Assembly (NCBI GenBank): GCA_035765895.1
Contig: DASTWL010000078.1
Location: 34,619 to 98,618 of the forward strand
Reading direction: 5' to 3'
DNA length: 64,000 bases
From: Verrucomicrobiia bacterium
GTDB taxonomy: Bacteria > Verrucomicrobiota > Verrucomicrobiia > Limisphaerales > DSYF01
Positions 18,145-27,328 of the stretch are shown in pieces. The notes under the pieces are model-generated. The model was not told the origin of the DNA, did not search any database, and saw nothing but the letters and a program-made list of their open reading frames with translations. Made by a program: the position numbers and the translations under genes. Numbering within the stretch: the stretch's first letter is position 1; the number at the start of each line of letters is the position of its first letter.

Positions 18145-18251
18145 GGCCGCGATTTGCTACAGAAGTTACACGAGTGAAGGGTGAAGGGGCGGCAGCGAAC
18201 TCCCCCTCCACCCTGTAACGACTTCCCCATTTAACTCGTTTAACCGCCACC

Positions 18252-18713
18252 TCACGTCGTAAACGCGAGGACCTTCGGCTTCACGAGGCGTTCAAAGTCG
18301 TCGTAGCTCATGCGAATGACCTCGACGTGCGAGCCGGCGTTGAAGGCGATTTCCTTGTTCAACGTCAGCTCGTCGGCCACATAAACGTCCATGTTGTAAA
18401 GGTTGCCGAACGGCGGCATCGCCCCCACCTCGCAGTCGGGGAAGCGCGCCTTGAACTCAGCTTCGGAGGCAAACTTCACATCTTCGCAGCCGGTCAACTC
18501 GCGCATGTCCTGCACGACCACTTTGCGCGTGGCCGGCAGCACCGCCATTGCCATTTTGCCGTCAAGTTCGATAATCACGACCTTCGCCATCGCGCGGCCG
18601 GGCATGTGCAGCGATTGGGCGACTTCTTGAGCCGTGTAAGCCGCCGAGTGAATGATGCTCACGTATTTGATGCGGTTCGCATCGAGAAACTGCTTCAGCG
18701 TTTGGACTGGCAT
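18252..18713 (-). CDS. YbaK/EbsC-type aminoacyl-tRNA deacylase
   Basis: 153 residues from ATG at 18713, which follows a strong AAGGAAGGAG ribosome site. The fold is the YbaK/ProX editing domain: TAQEVAQSLHMPGRAMAKVVI, MAVLPATRKV, FPDCEVGAMPPFGNL and NAGSHVEVIRMSYDDFERL. Free-standing members hydrolyse mischarged tRNAs such as Cys-, Ala- or Ser-tRNA; which one is edited here is not clear. It converges with the fumarase genes. Confidence 0.88.
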   Translation of the reverse strand: MPVQTLKQFLDANRIKYVSIIHSAAYTAQEVAQSLHMPGRAMAKVVIIELDGKMAMAVLPATRKVVVQDMRELTGCEDVKFASEAEFKARFPDCEVGAMPPFGNLYNMDVYVADELTLNKEIAFNAGSHVEVIRMSYDDFERLVKPKVLAFTT

Positions 18714-18917
18714 AATCCGCTCCTTCCTTTTGGGTTTGGTGCAACGTAAGCCCACCCACCACAGACGCGCAAGCGACCGCGTCACCGCCCGCACTGGACA
18801 CATTTTCCCCGGCGCCTTTTCCGCGGCGAGCCCCCTCTTCAGCCAACGATCAGCCGCGCGCCGGAAACCAGTTGCGCAGCGTTGCGCTGGGCCGGCAAAC
18901 ACTTCTCCCCAGCGAGG

Positions 18918-20396
18918 TTATTTCGGCGATTCGGGCCAGACGGCGGCAGGCCAGACCACGTCCTTGCCGCTCCAGAACTCAATCTTCGATCCCGGAACAC
19001 GCGGCGTAGGATCGCCCCCGTCATCGCGACCATCTTCGCCAACGGAGTAAAGCGTGAACGTGCCGTCCGCATTCCGCCGATAATGAAGTGGTGTGCCGCT
19101 CCAAGGGTCCATCAAAGGCTTGGCCAGATACTGTGGTGTCAGCTCAGTCAGGCTGACTGGGTAATGACCGTTTTGTCGTTGAAAACGGAGCAACGCGATG
19201 ACGGTAATGGTCATGCGCCGCTGGGTTTCTTCGCGAATCACAACCTCGAACGCCTTGTTGTAGTTGGGCACAGCGACCGCACTGAACAGGTGACGATACT
19301 TTTGCAACGGCGTGTTCATTGTGTGCTCAAAATCGTCGAATTGCGCCCGGACCCGCGCCCGGACCCTCACGCCGCTGGCATTTCTCTCCAGTTCACGAAT
19401 TGTCTCCACCTGTTGTTGCGCGTGCTGGAGAAAGAACAGTTCGTCGTCGTCGATGTGCCCGTGCCAGTAAAGCCCCACGGCCCGGTCGCGCAAACCGGCC
19501 AGACTTGACGCCCGCGACGCAGTGCCCAGTGCCAACATGCTCCGCTGCGCATTCAGGTCCGCCTGGCGCATGAGCGCAAACGCTTGTTCGCCGAACAATC
19601 GCTCACCCGCGAACCCCTGCTCCAGCGCGACAAATAAATCAATCCGCTCCCAGTCCTGTTGCAAGGCCCGCAGGCTTGTCTCGTCCCAGCCGTTGGCCGG
19701 CACCGCTTCCCACGTCACAGCCAGACCAAGCCCGGAAATGGCCACGCGAATCATGGCACTGACCAGCGTCCAATCATCGCGATGCACCAGAGCCAGTTGT
19801 GTCAGCGCGTGCAGGTCCGCCCGGGCCTCGGGCAGTTGGTTTTCATGCAAGGCGTTGAGGCAATCCGCTGCGAGAAATTGCGCCACGATCCGCTTTTGCA
19901 CGTGGGGATTCCTGGGCTGATTCGGAGCGAACAGATTGGTGTAATTCCAACCGAAATGCCGCGGCGGATGCTCCAGTTCCGCGCGCAATTCGGCCAGCAA
20001 CGGGGCGGCGGATTGCATGTCGCCGGCCAGGTTTTCCCAGCTCAAATGGGCAGACGCATTCGTGTTGCGGGTGATTGACGGAACGCCGTCCTGTGCCCAA
20101 GCCACAACCGCCCGCCCCGGCGCCTCGAAGTGCATGATTTCCGTGGAACCCGGGATGCTTGATTTCGTTCGCAGGCGGTCGGCCAAGGCTGCGAAGTGTT
20201 CCAGATTGGCATTGGTTTCCAGCGGGAACGGATAACCGGCCTCCTCAAACGTCAGTTTCTCACCTTGCCCGCGCAGCTTCGCCTTGTAAGCCATCAGCGC
20301 CCGGTGCGCCTTGATGCGCTCCCTTGAAGTCATCAGCATCACCGAGCTGACCAGCACCGCGATGGCGATCAAGGCAATGATGAGCTTCTTTTTCAT
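18918..20396 (-). CDS. Large membrane-anchored protein with GspG-like C-terminal segment, function unknown
   Basis: 492 residues. An N-terminal membrane anchor (KKKLIIALIAIAVLVSSVML) precedes a long, mostly helical region without recognisable motifs. Near the end, NGHYPVSLTELTPQYL, LMDPWSGTPLHYRRNADG and YSVGEDGRDDGG look like the C-terminal part of type II secretion pseudopilins, the same signature as in the small protein at 6594. Such proteins are frequent in Planctomycetes-Verrucomicrobia genomes and uncharacterised. It diverges from the radical SAM gene. Confidence 0.65.
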   Translation of the reverse strand: MKKKLIIALIAIAVLVSSVMLMTSRERIKAHRALMAYKAKLRGQGEKLTFEEAGYPFPLETNANLEHFAALADRLRTKSSIPGSTEIMHFEAPGRAVVAWAQDGVPSITRNTNASAHLSWENLAGDMQSAAPLLAELRAELEHPPRHFGWNYTNLFAPNQPRNPHVQKRIVAQFLAADCLNALHENQLPEARADLHALTQLALVHRDDWTLVSAMIRVAISGLGLAVTWEAVPANGWDETSLRALQQDWERIDLFVALEQGFAGERLFGEQAFALMRQADLNAQRSMLALGTASRASSLAGLRDRAVGLYWHGHIDDDELFFLQHAQQQVETIRELERNASGVRVRARVRAQFDDFEHTMNTPLQKYRHLFSAVAVPNYNKAFEVVIREETQRRMTITVIALLRFQRQNGHYPVSLTELTPQYLAKPLMDPWSGTPLHYRRNADGTFTLYSVGEDGRDDGGDPTPRVPGSKIEFWSGKDVVWPAAVWPESPK

Positions 20397-20557
20397 CCGG
20401 CCATCAGGAGGCGCTCAGGCAATCAAAACCCGGCGCAAAGGGAAAGTTTCGATTCGGAGCGCAGACAGCTGAAACGGCGAGGTCCAATTCCCATCAGTAA
20501 CTGGTCTCGCGGACCTCGGTGGTTTCAATTCCGCATTCGAGCTGCTACGCTGTCGCC

Positions 20558-22231
20558 ATGCCGGACATCGTGCTCAGCACGCTCAACGCGAAATACATTC
20601 ACGCTGCGTTTGGACTGCGCTACCTCTTCGCCAACCTGGGCGAATTGCAGTCGCGCGCCGCCCTCGCCGAGTTCGACATCAACCAGCGCCCACTCGACAT
20701 TGCCGAAGCGCTGCTGGCCCGCAACCCGCGCATCATCGGGCTGGGGGTTTACATCTGGAATGTAACGCCCACCACTGAACTCGTGGCGACCCTTAAGCGC
20801 ATCCGCCCGGAGATCATCATCGTGCTGGGCGGACCGGAAGTGAGCCACGAAACGGAACAGCAGCCAATCGTTCAATTGGCAGATCACGTGATCACGGGCG
20901 AGGGCGATTTGGAATTCACGCGCGTGTGCGGCAAACTGCTGGAGTGCTGGTTTCCGGACCGCCCCAAAGACGGCGAAGCACCCGCCCGATCGGAACCTGG
21001 GGCTCCGCTGCCCAAAATTCTGCCGGCTCCCCTGCCCGACTTTTCGCAGTTGAAGTTGCCCTATGATTGCTACACAGATGCCGACATTGCGCATCGGGTG
21101 CTTTACGTCGAGGCATCACGCGGGTGCCCGTTTTCGTGTGAGTTTTGCCTCTCGTCACTGGACGTCCCCGTGCGTCAAGCGCCATTGCCTGAGTTTCTTG
21201 CCGCAATGCAACGGCTGCTGGATCGGGGGGCAACGCAACTCAAGTTCGTGGACCGCACCTTCAATCTGAACGTGGCAACGAGCCGCGCAATTCTCGAATT
21301 CTGCCTCCGGAACTGTCAACCGGGGCGTTTCTTCCACTTCGAGATGGTGCCGGACCGGCTGCCTGAAGCGTTGCGCGAGATCATCGCGAAGTTTCCACCA
21401 GGCGCGCTCCAATTCGAGATCGGCGTGCAGACATTCGACGAGCCCACGGCAGCACGCATCAGCCGGCGGCAGAACTACGCCCGGCTGGGGGAAAACTTTT
21501 GCTGGCTGCGCAACCATACGGGCGTGCATCTCCACGCGGACCTCATTGCCGGCTTGCCGGGCGAATCGCTGGAGAGTTTTGGTGCCGGGTTCGACCGGCT
21601 CGTGGCGCTGGGGCCGCAAGAGATTCAAGTCGGCATCCTGAAACGACTGCGAGGCACGCCGATTGTTCGTCACGACTCGGAATGGGCCATGGTTTACAAC
21701 CCGCACCCGCCTTATGAAATCCTTCAAAACAGGCTGCTCGATTTCGCTGTCATGCAACGGCTGCGCCGGTTTGCACGTTACTGGGACCTGGTTGGCAACA
21801 GCGGCAACTTCGTGGCAACCACGCCGCTGATCTGGGCCGCCGGATCGAATTACCATCCTTCCGCATGCGCCAATGAACGGCTGAACATGGCCTCCGATGC
21901 CACCCCGCAGCGGACCGGCGCCTTCCCAGCCCACCCGCCATCGCCATTTCACAGTTTCCTGCGCTGGTCAGACTGGTTATTTGCGCAAATCGGGCGCACT
22001 GACAGCATTGCGTTGAACCGGCTGGCGGAGTTGTTGTTCAACTTCCTGACGGGCGAACGCAGGCTGGATGCCGGCCTCGTAGCCGAAGCGCTCTGGCGCG
22101 ATTATCAGCGTGGAGGCCGGCGGGATCAGCCTGAGTTTTTGCGTCCTTTGCTGCCTTCGTCCGGACCCAAAGGCCAATCTGGCAACGGACAGCGCACATC
22201 ACTCAAGCGCCAGGCCCGACACCTTGCCTGA
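20558..22231 (+). CDS. B12-binding radical SAM protein (DUF4080-type)
   Basis: 557 residues from ATG at 20558. The N-terminus ([21 protein letters not shown], then [11 protein letters not shown] and [10 protein letters not shown]) is a cobalamin-binding-like domain; the radical SAM cluster motif [11 protein letters not shown] (CxxxCxxC) follows at about 200, and the C-terminal region [21 protein letters not shown] belongs to the DUF4080 subgroup. It would cleave SAM reductively for methylation or another radical reaction; substrate unknown. No partner gene is obvious; the next gene downstream is a tiny membrane protein. Confidence 0.88.
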   Translation: MPDIVLSTLNAKYIHAAFGLRYLFANLGELQSRAALAEFDINQRPLDIAEALLARNPRIIGLGVYIWNVTPTTELVATLKRIRPEIIIVLGGPEVSHETEQQPIVQLADHVITGEGDLEFTRVCGKLLECWFPDRPKDGEAPARSEPGAPLPKILPAPLPDFSQLKLPYDCYTDADIAHRVLYVEASRGCPFSCEFCLSSLDVPVRQAPLPEFLAAMQRLLDRGATQLKFVDRTFNLNVATSRAILEFCLRNCQPGRFFHFEMVPDRLPEALREIIAKFPPGALQFEIGVQTFDEPTAARISRRQNYARLGENFCWLRNHTGVHLHADLIAGLPGESLESFGAGFDRLVALGPQEIQVGILKRLRGTPIVRHDSEWAMVYNPHPPYEILQNRLLDFAVMQRLRRFARYWDLVGNSGNFVATTPLIWAAGSNYHPSACANERLNMASDATPQRTGAFPAHPPSPFHSFLRWSDWLFAQIGRTDSIALNRLAELLFNFLTGERRLDAGLVAEALWRDYQRGGRRDQPEFLRPLLPSSGPKGQSGNGQRTSLKRQARHLA

Positions 22232-22275
22232 CTCAGTTGGCTTGCGTGAGGACGCCACTTCGCTACCCTGCAGCC

Positions 22276-22440
22276 ATGAAGTTTGCTCTGGCATTGTTCA
22301 CTTATCTGGTCATGGCCGCGATCATTGCATGGGGAATTTTGGTGGCCGTTCATCCGGGCGGCAAGCCATGGTTGTTGATCGGCGCGCTCGTTGCCTACCT
22401 CGTGATCATCGCTCGCACAGGCTGCACGGAAACGCACTGA
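22276..22440 (+). CDS. Small membrane protein, unknown function
   Basis: 54 residues: two hydrophobic helices (FALALFTYLVMAAIIAWGILVAV and PWLLIGALVAYLVIIA) joined by HPGGK, ending TGCTETH. It lies between the radical SAM gene and dtd on the same strand. No family recognised; the start at 22276 is preferred because the hydrophobic helix begins there. Confidence 0.55.
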   Translation: MKFALALFTYLVMAAIIAWGILVAVHPGGKPWLLIGALVAYLVIIARTGCTETH

Positions 22441-22486
22441 GCCCGACATTCCTCGTCGAGCGAGGGGCTCCATCCGGTCATCCCGC

Positions 22487-22939
22487 ATGCGCGCCGTCAT
22501 CCAACGCGTGACCGAGGGCAGCGTCACCATCGCGGGCGTCACCAAGGGCAGGATTGGGCGCGGCTTGCTGGTGTTGGTGGCCATTGAGGAGGCGGACGCC
22601 GCGGCGGACATCGAATGGCTCAGCGGCAAGATCGCGCGGCTGCGCGTCTTCAACGACCCCAATGGCGTTCCCAACCTCTCCCTTCAAGACGTGGGCGGAG
22701 AACTGCTGGTGGTGAGTCAGTTCACCCTTTTTGCCAGCACCCGAAAAGGCAATCGCCCGTCCTACGTGCGTGCCGCGCGTCCCGAATGCGCCATACCGCT
22801 TTACGAACAATTCCTCGCCCAACTCGGCAAGGACACCGGCAAAGCCCCGCAAACCGGTGAATTTGGGGCAGACATGCAGGTGCAGCTCTGCAACGACGGT
22901 CCGATTACCATTCTCATTGATTCCAGGCGGCGGGAATGA
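22487..22939 (+). CDS. dtd: D-aminoacyl-tRNA deacylase
   Basis: 150 residues, the usual DTD length. MRAVIQRVTEGSVTI, LVVSQFTLFASTRKGNRPSY (the SQxT motif) and the C-terminal GEFGADMQVQLCNDGPITI (family NxGPxT) are diagnostic. The dimeric cytosolic enzyme hydrolyses D-amino acids from tRNA. It is followed by the promoter of the HU-like gene. Confidence 0.94.
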   Translation: MRAVIQRVTEGSVTIAGVTKGRIGRGLLVLVAIEEADAAADIEWLSGKIARLRVFNDPNGVPNLSLQDVGGELLVVSQFTLFASTRKGNRPSYVRAARPECAIPLYEQFLAQLGKDTGKAPQTGEFGADMQVQLCNDGPITILIDSRRRE

Positions 22940-23025
22940 CGAAAGCCATTCCACGTCAATAGCTTTTGCCTGGCTTTTGCGTCCCGTGGCGACCCTCGAT
23001 CCGGGGGCCCGCCAGCCTTCTTTTC

Positions 23026-23054
23026 TTGACCGTTGGCAGTAAGAGGTTTATAGA
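23026..23054 (+). promoter_or_regulatory. Probable sigma-70-type promoter of the HU-family gene
   Basis: TTGACC (23026-23031), a 17-base spacer and TATAGA (23049-23054), about 38 bases before the ATG at 23093. Both boxes are close to consensus. Confidence 0.65.
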
Positions 23055-23092
23055 GACGAAGGCAGGCACAACCTTCAACTCGCATAAAAGCT

Positions 23093-23422
23093 ATGGCACT
23101 CACGAAACGAGACTTGGTGGTTCGGATCAGCAACGAAACAGGCTTGGTGCAGCAGCAGGTGCTTGATGTGGTTCAAAAGACACTCGATTACATCGCTGAC
23201 GCGCTGGCCCATGGTGAAAAAGTTGAACTGCGGAACTTTGGGGTTTTCGAAGTGAAGATCCGCAAGGCTCGGGTGGGCCGGAATCCCAACGCGCCGGAAA
23301 CGGACGTGCCGATTCCGCAACGTGCCGTCGTGAAGTTCAAAGCAGGGAAGGAAATGCGGGCTGATGTGCTCAAGCTCTCTCCGCCCGCGCAACAACCCCC
23401 GCCCACCGCGCCGCAAGGTTAA
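23093..23422 (+). CDS. HU/IHF-family DNA-binding protein
   Basis: 109 residues. The helical dimerisation half (TKRDLVVRISNETGLVQQQVLDVVQKTLDYI) is followed by the beta-arm region (VELRNFGVFEVKIRKARVGRNPN, VPIPQRAVVKFKAGKEM), as in HU and IHF. GRNPN and the proline-bearing arm are conserved. It has a Pro/Gln-rich tail of about 15 residues beyond the core, which most HU proteins lack. It is monocistronic, with its own promoter and an intrinsic terminator. Confidence 0.92.
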   Translation: MALTKRDLVVRISNETGLVQQQVLDVVQKTLDYIADALAHGEKVELRNFGVFEVKIRKARVGRNPNAPETDVPIPQRAVVKFKAGKEMRADVLKLSPPAQQPPPTAPQG

Positions 23423-23433
23423 GGTTCACCATC

Positions 23434-23459
23434 GCCCGCTGCATCCCGGCGGGCTTTTT
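23434..23459 (+). terminator. Intrinsic terminator of the HU-family gene
   Basis: Stem GCCCGC/GCGGGC (23434-23439 with 23449-23454) followed directly by TTTTT, 11 bases after the stop codon. Confidence 0.8.
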
Positions 23460-23530
23460 CGTTCGTCCCGCAGCGAAGGGAGGTTTTGCCTTCTCCCCTG
23501 CCTTCGGTCCCAGTAGCTTTCCGCCGCTTT

Positions 23531-24784
23531 ATGGAACGTTTGCCCGGTTTTCGTGATTTTTTTCCCGAGCCCCTGCCGCACGGTGATGCGTGGAGTGCCG
23601 ACGCGCGCCAATACATTTTCGACCGGTGGCGCACGCTCGCCCGCCGTTACGGCTTTCGCGAATACGATGGTCCGCCGCTGGAGCCGCTGGAGCTTTACAC
23701 CACCAAGAGCGGTGATGAAATCGTCCGGCAGCTTTACAATTTCACCGACAAGGGAAACCGGGAGGTGGCCCTGCGGCCCGAAATGACCCCGACCCTGGCC
23801 CGGATGGCTGGTGCCCACGAACGGAACTACAAAAAGCCCATCAAGTGGTTCGCCATCCCGCAATTGTTTCGCTACGAAAAGCAGCAAAAGGGCCGGCTGC
23901 GCGAGCACTTCCAGTTCAACGCTGACATCTTGGGCGAAACCGATCCGGCCGCGGACGCCGAGCTGATGGCACTGCTCATTGACACACTCCGTTCGTTCGG
24001 TCTCACGGCCGAGGATTTTTGCGTCCGTCTGAGCAGTCGCCGCGCGTGGCAGGAATTCTACACGAGCCGGCATGGCGATCCCGCCAGGGCCTACGAATTC
24101 TATCAGGCCGTGGACAAACTGGAGCGTGAATCACCCGAAGCCACCGACCAGAAACTGCGCAGCGTCGGCACGTCGCTTGATGAAGTGACCCGTTTCATCG
24201 AAGCCGGGGAGCCGACGGCCGAGTTGCAGCACATTCTCGACAACCTGTCCGCCCGACAGATGGGCGAATTCGTGAAGGTGGATTATCGCGTCATTCGCGG
24301 ACTGGCCTATTATACGGGACCGGTCTTCGAGGCATTTGACAAGAAGGGCGAATTCCGCGCCATTGCCGGCGGCGGACGCTATGACAACCTAGTCAAGTTG
24401 ATCAGTGGCGGAAAGGTGGACATGCCCGCGCTCGGCTTTGGCATGGGCGACGTGGTGCTGTTTGAACTGCTGAAGGCCCGCGGCGTGCTGCCAAATTTTG
24501 ACGGCCGCCTCGATGCGTTCGTGCTGGTCGAAGACGAAGCGCTGCGCGCCGAATCGATCGCCCTGGTGCAACAACTGCGCTCCGCCGGCTTCGCCGTGGA
24601 CTTCGCCCTGACGCCGGCAAAGCCAGACAAGCAATTCAAACGCGCCCAGGAATTGAAGGCGCTGCGCACCGTCAGACTGGAACGTCAAGACGACGGACTC
24701 CGCGTGCGGGTGCGGCAGCTGGCCACCCGGCAGGAAAACGTTCTGCCGCTCAGTGAACTCGTTGCCTGGCTCCGCGGCCAGTGA
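23531..24784 (+). CDS. hisS: Histidyl-tRNA synthetase
   Basis: 417 residues from ATG at 23531 (LPGFRDFFPEP is the conserved beginning). Class II motif 2 is FRYEKQQKGRLREHFQFNADILG, with LRPEMTPTLARM before it; the HisA-type motif RGLAYYTGPVFEAF and motif 3-like GGGRYDNLVKL, ALGFGMGDVVL follow. The C-terminal anticodon domain (DAFVLVEDEALRAESIAL) is present. Monocistronic; no ribosome site stands out before the ATG. Confidence 0.94.
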   Translation: MERLPGFRDFFPEPLPHGDAWSADARQYIFDRWRTLARRYGFREYDGPPLEPLELYTTKSGDEIVRQLYNFTDKGNREVALRPEMTPTLARMAGAHERNYKKPIKWFAIPQLFRYEKQQKGRLREHFQFNADILGETDPAADAELMALLIDTLRSFGLTAEDFCVRLSSRRAWQEFYTSRHGDPARAYEFYQAVDKLERESPEATDQKLRSVGTSLDEVTRFIEAGEPTAELQHILDNLSARQMGEFVKVDYRVIRGLAYYTGPVFEAFDKKGEFRAIAGGGRYDNLVKLISGGKVDMPALGFGMGDVVLFELLKARGVLPNFDGRLDAFVLVEDEALRAESIALVQQLRSAGFAVDFALTPAKPDKQFKRAQELKALRTVRLERQDDGLRVRVRQLATRQENVLPLSELVAWLRGQ

Positions 24785-24794
24785 GCGTGATGGC

Positions 24795-24827
24795 AAAAAA
24801 GTTGAGGGCGGGGTTTCCCCCGCCCTC
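24795..24827 (-). terminator. Intrinsic terminator of the rpsP-rplS operon, shared with hisS
   Basis: A GC-rich stem GAGGGCGGGG/CCCCGCCCTC (24804-24827) lies between convergent hisS and rplS. On the minus strand it is followed by TTTTTT (24795-24800), so it ends rplS transcription; on the plus strand the T run is poor. Confidence 0.75.
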
Positions 24828-24849
24828 TTCCGTGTAAAAACTGATGGGT

Positions 24850-25215
24850 TTACTTCGCCGCCGCCGTCGCCGCTTCCTTGACCAGCGTCGCGCCCTTGCC
24901 AATCCGTTTGCGCAAGTAGGTCAGTTTGGCCCGGCGAACGTCACCCCGACGCTCAACCTCGATTTTGTCCACACGCGGTGAGTGAACGGGGAAAATACGC
25001 TCCACGCCCTCGCCATAGCTGATGCGGCGGACGGTAAAGCTTTCGTTCAACCCGTGGCCGCGGCGGCCGATCACAACACCCGCAAAAACCTGAATGCGCT
25101 CCTTGTCGCCTTCCACAACCTTCGTATGCACGCGCACGCTGTCACCCACGTTAAACGCGGGTGTCTCCTGGCGATACTGTTCCTTCTCAATCTTGTCCAA
25201 CAATGCCTGGTTCAT
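24850..25215 (-). CDS. rplS: 50S ribosomal protein L19
   Basis: 121 residues. [50 protein letters not shown] and [13 protein letters not shown] are standard L19. It is the last gene of the rpsP-khpA-trmD-rplS operon, 12 bases after trmD, with a terminator behind it. L19 sits at the 30S-50S interface. Confidence 0.97.
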   Translation of the reverse strand: MNQALLDKIEKEQYRQETPAFNVGDSVRVHTKVVEGDKERIQVFAGVVIGRRGHGLNESFTVRRISYGEGVERIFPVHSPRVDKIEVERRGDVRRAKLTYLRKRIGKGATLVKEAATAAAK

Positions 25216-25227
25216 ATGCTCTGCCTT

Positions 25228-25920
25228 TCAAGTCTGTCTTTTGCTTTGGTCAAAATCCGTCAAATCCGGCCGGCGCCGCGCCGTTCTGAGGCGCGCCTGC
25301 TGTTCCCGCCACCGGGCGATCTCCGCATGGTTGCCCGACAACAACACGTCGGGAACTTTCATGCCGCGAAAGTCCGCCGGGCGCGTGTAATGCGGGTATT
25401 CCAACAGCCCCTGGCTGAAGGACTCGTCCCTCGAACTTTCATCGTCGCCCAGCACGCCGGGCAGCAATCGCGTCACGGCGTCAATGACGACCATCGCCGG
25501 CAACGCGCCGTTGGTCAGGACAAAGTCGCCGATTGACAATTCGTCGTCCGCCAATCCTTCGCGAATGCGCTCGTCAAACCCTTCATAACTGCCACACACC
25601 AGCAGCAGATGCTCTTTTTGCGCCAGTTCGCGAGCCACTGACTGGTCGAACTTTCTGCCCTGCGGACAGAGCAGGATTACCTGAGTCCGCTCATCGCTGA
25701 GATGTTCCACTGCTTCAAAGATCGGCTCCGGCTTCAACAGCATTCCCGGACCGCCACCGAACGGACGATCATCCACCGTTTTGTGCCGGTCGTGCGTCCA
25801 GTCGCGGAGGTTGTGAATCCCCAGTTGCAGGATTCCCGCCTCCCGCGCCCGCTTGACGATGCTTTCATCGAGCGGCCCGGAAAACATTCCGGGAAAAAGT
25901 GTGAGCACGTCGATTTTCAT
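25228..25920 (-). CDS. trmD: tRNA (guanine37-N1)-methyltransferase
   Basis: 230 residues from ATG at 25920 ([13 protein letters not shown]); an upstream in-frame ATG adds nine unconserved residues. The trefoil-knot SPOUT motifs are present: [53 protein letters not shown]. It makes m1G37 in tRNAs, preventing frameshifts. It lies between khpA and rplS; rimM, usually immediately upstream, is absent. Confidence 0.96.
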   Translation of the reverse strand: MKIDVLTLFPGMFSGPLDESIVKRAREAGILQLGIHNLRDWTHDRHKTVDDRPFGGGPGMLLKPEPIFEAVEHLSDERTQVILLCPQGRKFDQSVARELAQKEHLLLVCGSYEGFDERIREGLADDELSIGDFVLTNGALPAMVVIDAVTRLLPGVLGDDESSRDESFSQGLLEYPHYTRPADFRGMKVPDVLLSGNHAEIARWREQQARLRTARRRPDLTDFDQSKRQT

Positions 25921-25962
25921 GCTCGCGTGATGCCCTGCTGAAGGCAAGGCATTGGCCGGCGC

Positions 25963-26208
25963 TCAGTGAGCCGGCTTTTCGTCCACCAATTCCACGGTGC
26001 AGCGCACTCCCTGCTTCGCGCTGCCCGCCTGCAACAACGTGCGGATCGCATTGATTGTCTGGCCTTGACGACCAATCACCCGGCCTGCGTCGGCCGGATT
26101 CAATCGCAATTCATAAATCGTCTGGCCGGCTCGTTCAACAGGCGTCACAGAGACGGCCTCCGGATCCTGAACCAGACCTTTGACGACGTATTCCAGAAAA
26201 GCCTGCAT
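25963..26208 (-). CDS. khpA: KH-domain RNA-binding protein (KhpA/YlqC family)
   Basis: 81 residues from ATG at 26208. It is a single KH domain with the GRVIGRQGQTINAIRTLL version of the GxxG loop, preceded by AFLEYVVKGLVQDPEAVSV, the standard YlqC/KhpA start. KhpA pairs with KhpB in Gram-positives to regulate RNA in cell division; role elsewhere unclear. Directly after rpsP (8 bases), as in many bacteria. Confidence 0.9.
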   Translation of the reverse strand: MQAFLEYVVKGLVQDPEAVSVTPVERAGQTIYELRLNPADAGRVIGRQGQTINAIRTLLQAGSAKQGVRCTVELVDEKPAH

Positions 26209-26216
26209 GCGCCAGC

Positions 26217-26471
26217 TCAGGCAGCCGCGGCGGCTTTGGTCGCCTTCTTGATGAAGCTGGCCACGGTGTCGCTCGGCTGTGCACCGACACTCACCCAATA
26301 ATTGGCCCGCTCCAAGTTCAGCTTGACCTTGTCCGTTTTCTGAAGCGGCAGATAGGTGCCGATTTCTTCGATAAACTTGCCGTCGCGCTTGCTCCGACCA
26401 TCCGCCACCACGATGCGGTAAGCCGGCGTGTTCTTCGCACCAACGCGCTTGAGACGAATTTTGACTGCCAT
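26217..26471 (-). CDS. rpsP: 30S ribosomal protein S16
   Basis: 84 residues from ATG at 26471 ([24 protein letters not shown]). The frame is open further upstream but those codons are not S16-like. [15 protein letters not shown] and [16 protein letters not shown] are conserved. First gene of the rpsP-khpA-trmD-rplS operon. Confidence 0.96.
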   Translation of the reverse strand: MAVKIRLKRVGAKNTPAYRIVVADGRSKRDGKFIEEIGTYLPLQKTDKVKLNLERANYWVSVGAQPSDTVASFIKKATKAAAAA

Positions 26472-27328
26472 AATCGTAATTTCTCGGCGGCCGGCCGGGC
26501 GCAACCATGCATCGGCCAATACCACCATGCCAAAGGAGCGAGGACAGTAGTCATGCCCCGCGAACTTGGCAAGCTCTCATTTGGCTTGAAATGATCTCCA
26601 CCTACACGCCGTCTCGTGGAAAAATGCGAAAAAACTTGGTCTTCCCACCTGCCTGCCCCGCTCAATGACAACCCGGACCGGGCATGTCAAACGGGCCAGC
26701 ACGGGCCAGTGAATTTCGCTCGTCCAGCGGTCCGGTGCACACGCGATTTCACGCCGCCCTCATCGGCTCAGATGGCCTGGCTAAGGCAAGTCAATGCCGG
26801 TGCAGCACTTGGTGGACTTAGGCAAATCGAGAACTTTGCCGCCGTGGCCTTGAACGTGGACTGGCTGCCGCCACGCGTAAATGAAACCCAGCCGGCGGCG
26901 TTATTCATTAAGAATGTTCTCAGGTCACAGCCCACGCGTCGGCTTTTGGTGCGAGCACAAAAGGCAGATTGGGGGTTGTCTCCGCCAACCCGTCTGGGGA
27001 TGCGAGTCATGGAGAAATGATCGAAGATCAGCCGCACAACCGGCGAAACACACAACATCACAACCATCGAGGGAACGCGATCACCGCTGCTCCGCTTGGC
27101 GCGCTTTGCTGCAAATATTCCGCTTCCCAAACCAATCATGGGCACATCGGACTTGAGCAATGCCGCCCCCCCACACGGGCTGGAGGCATTTGACAGGTGC
27201 CACTCGACCATCGCCCGCACCGTCACGGACGCCAATTTGAAATCAGCCAACATGACTCCCGTTGATCGGGAGCGGAATTGGAACGGACGTTGATGGGATT
27301 TGAAAAGCAGCGCGCCATAAAGTCGCCG
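26472..27328 (+). other. About 860 bases with no supportable gene
   Basis: Between rpsP and the PagL-like gene. Open frames on both strands are compositionally odd and match nothing I recognise; no tRNA, known ncRNA core motif or terminator stands out. A short palindrome CTCCCG-TTGAT-CGGGAG lies at 27256-27272 without a T run. The rpsP promoter should be in the first 100 bases but no convincing pair of boxes is visible. It may be a decayed gene. Confidence 0.5.

Noticed and set aside
26768..27253. 161-codon minus-strand frame in the gene-poor stretch
   Set aside because: No family resemblance, no ribosome site and irregular composition; at most a decayed gene.
27256..27272. Short palindrome CTCCCG/CGGGAG
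   Set aside because: No T run on either strand and no gene close enough to need a terminator; left as unassigned.
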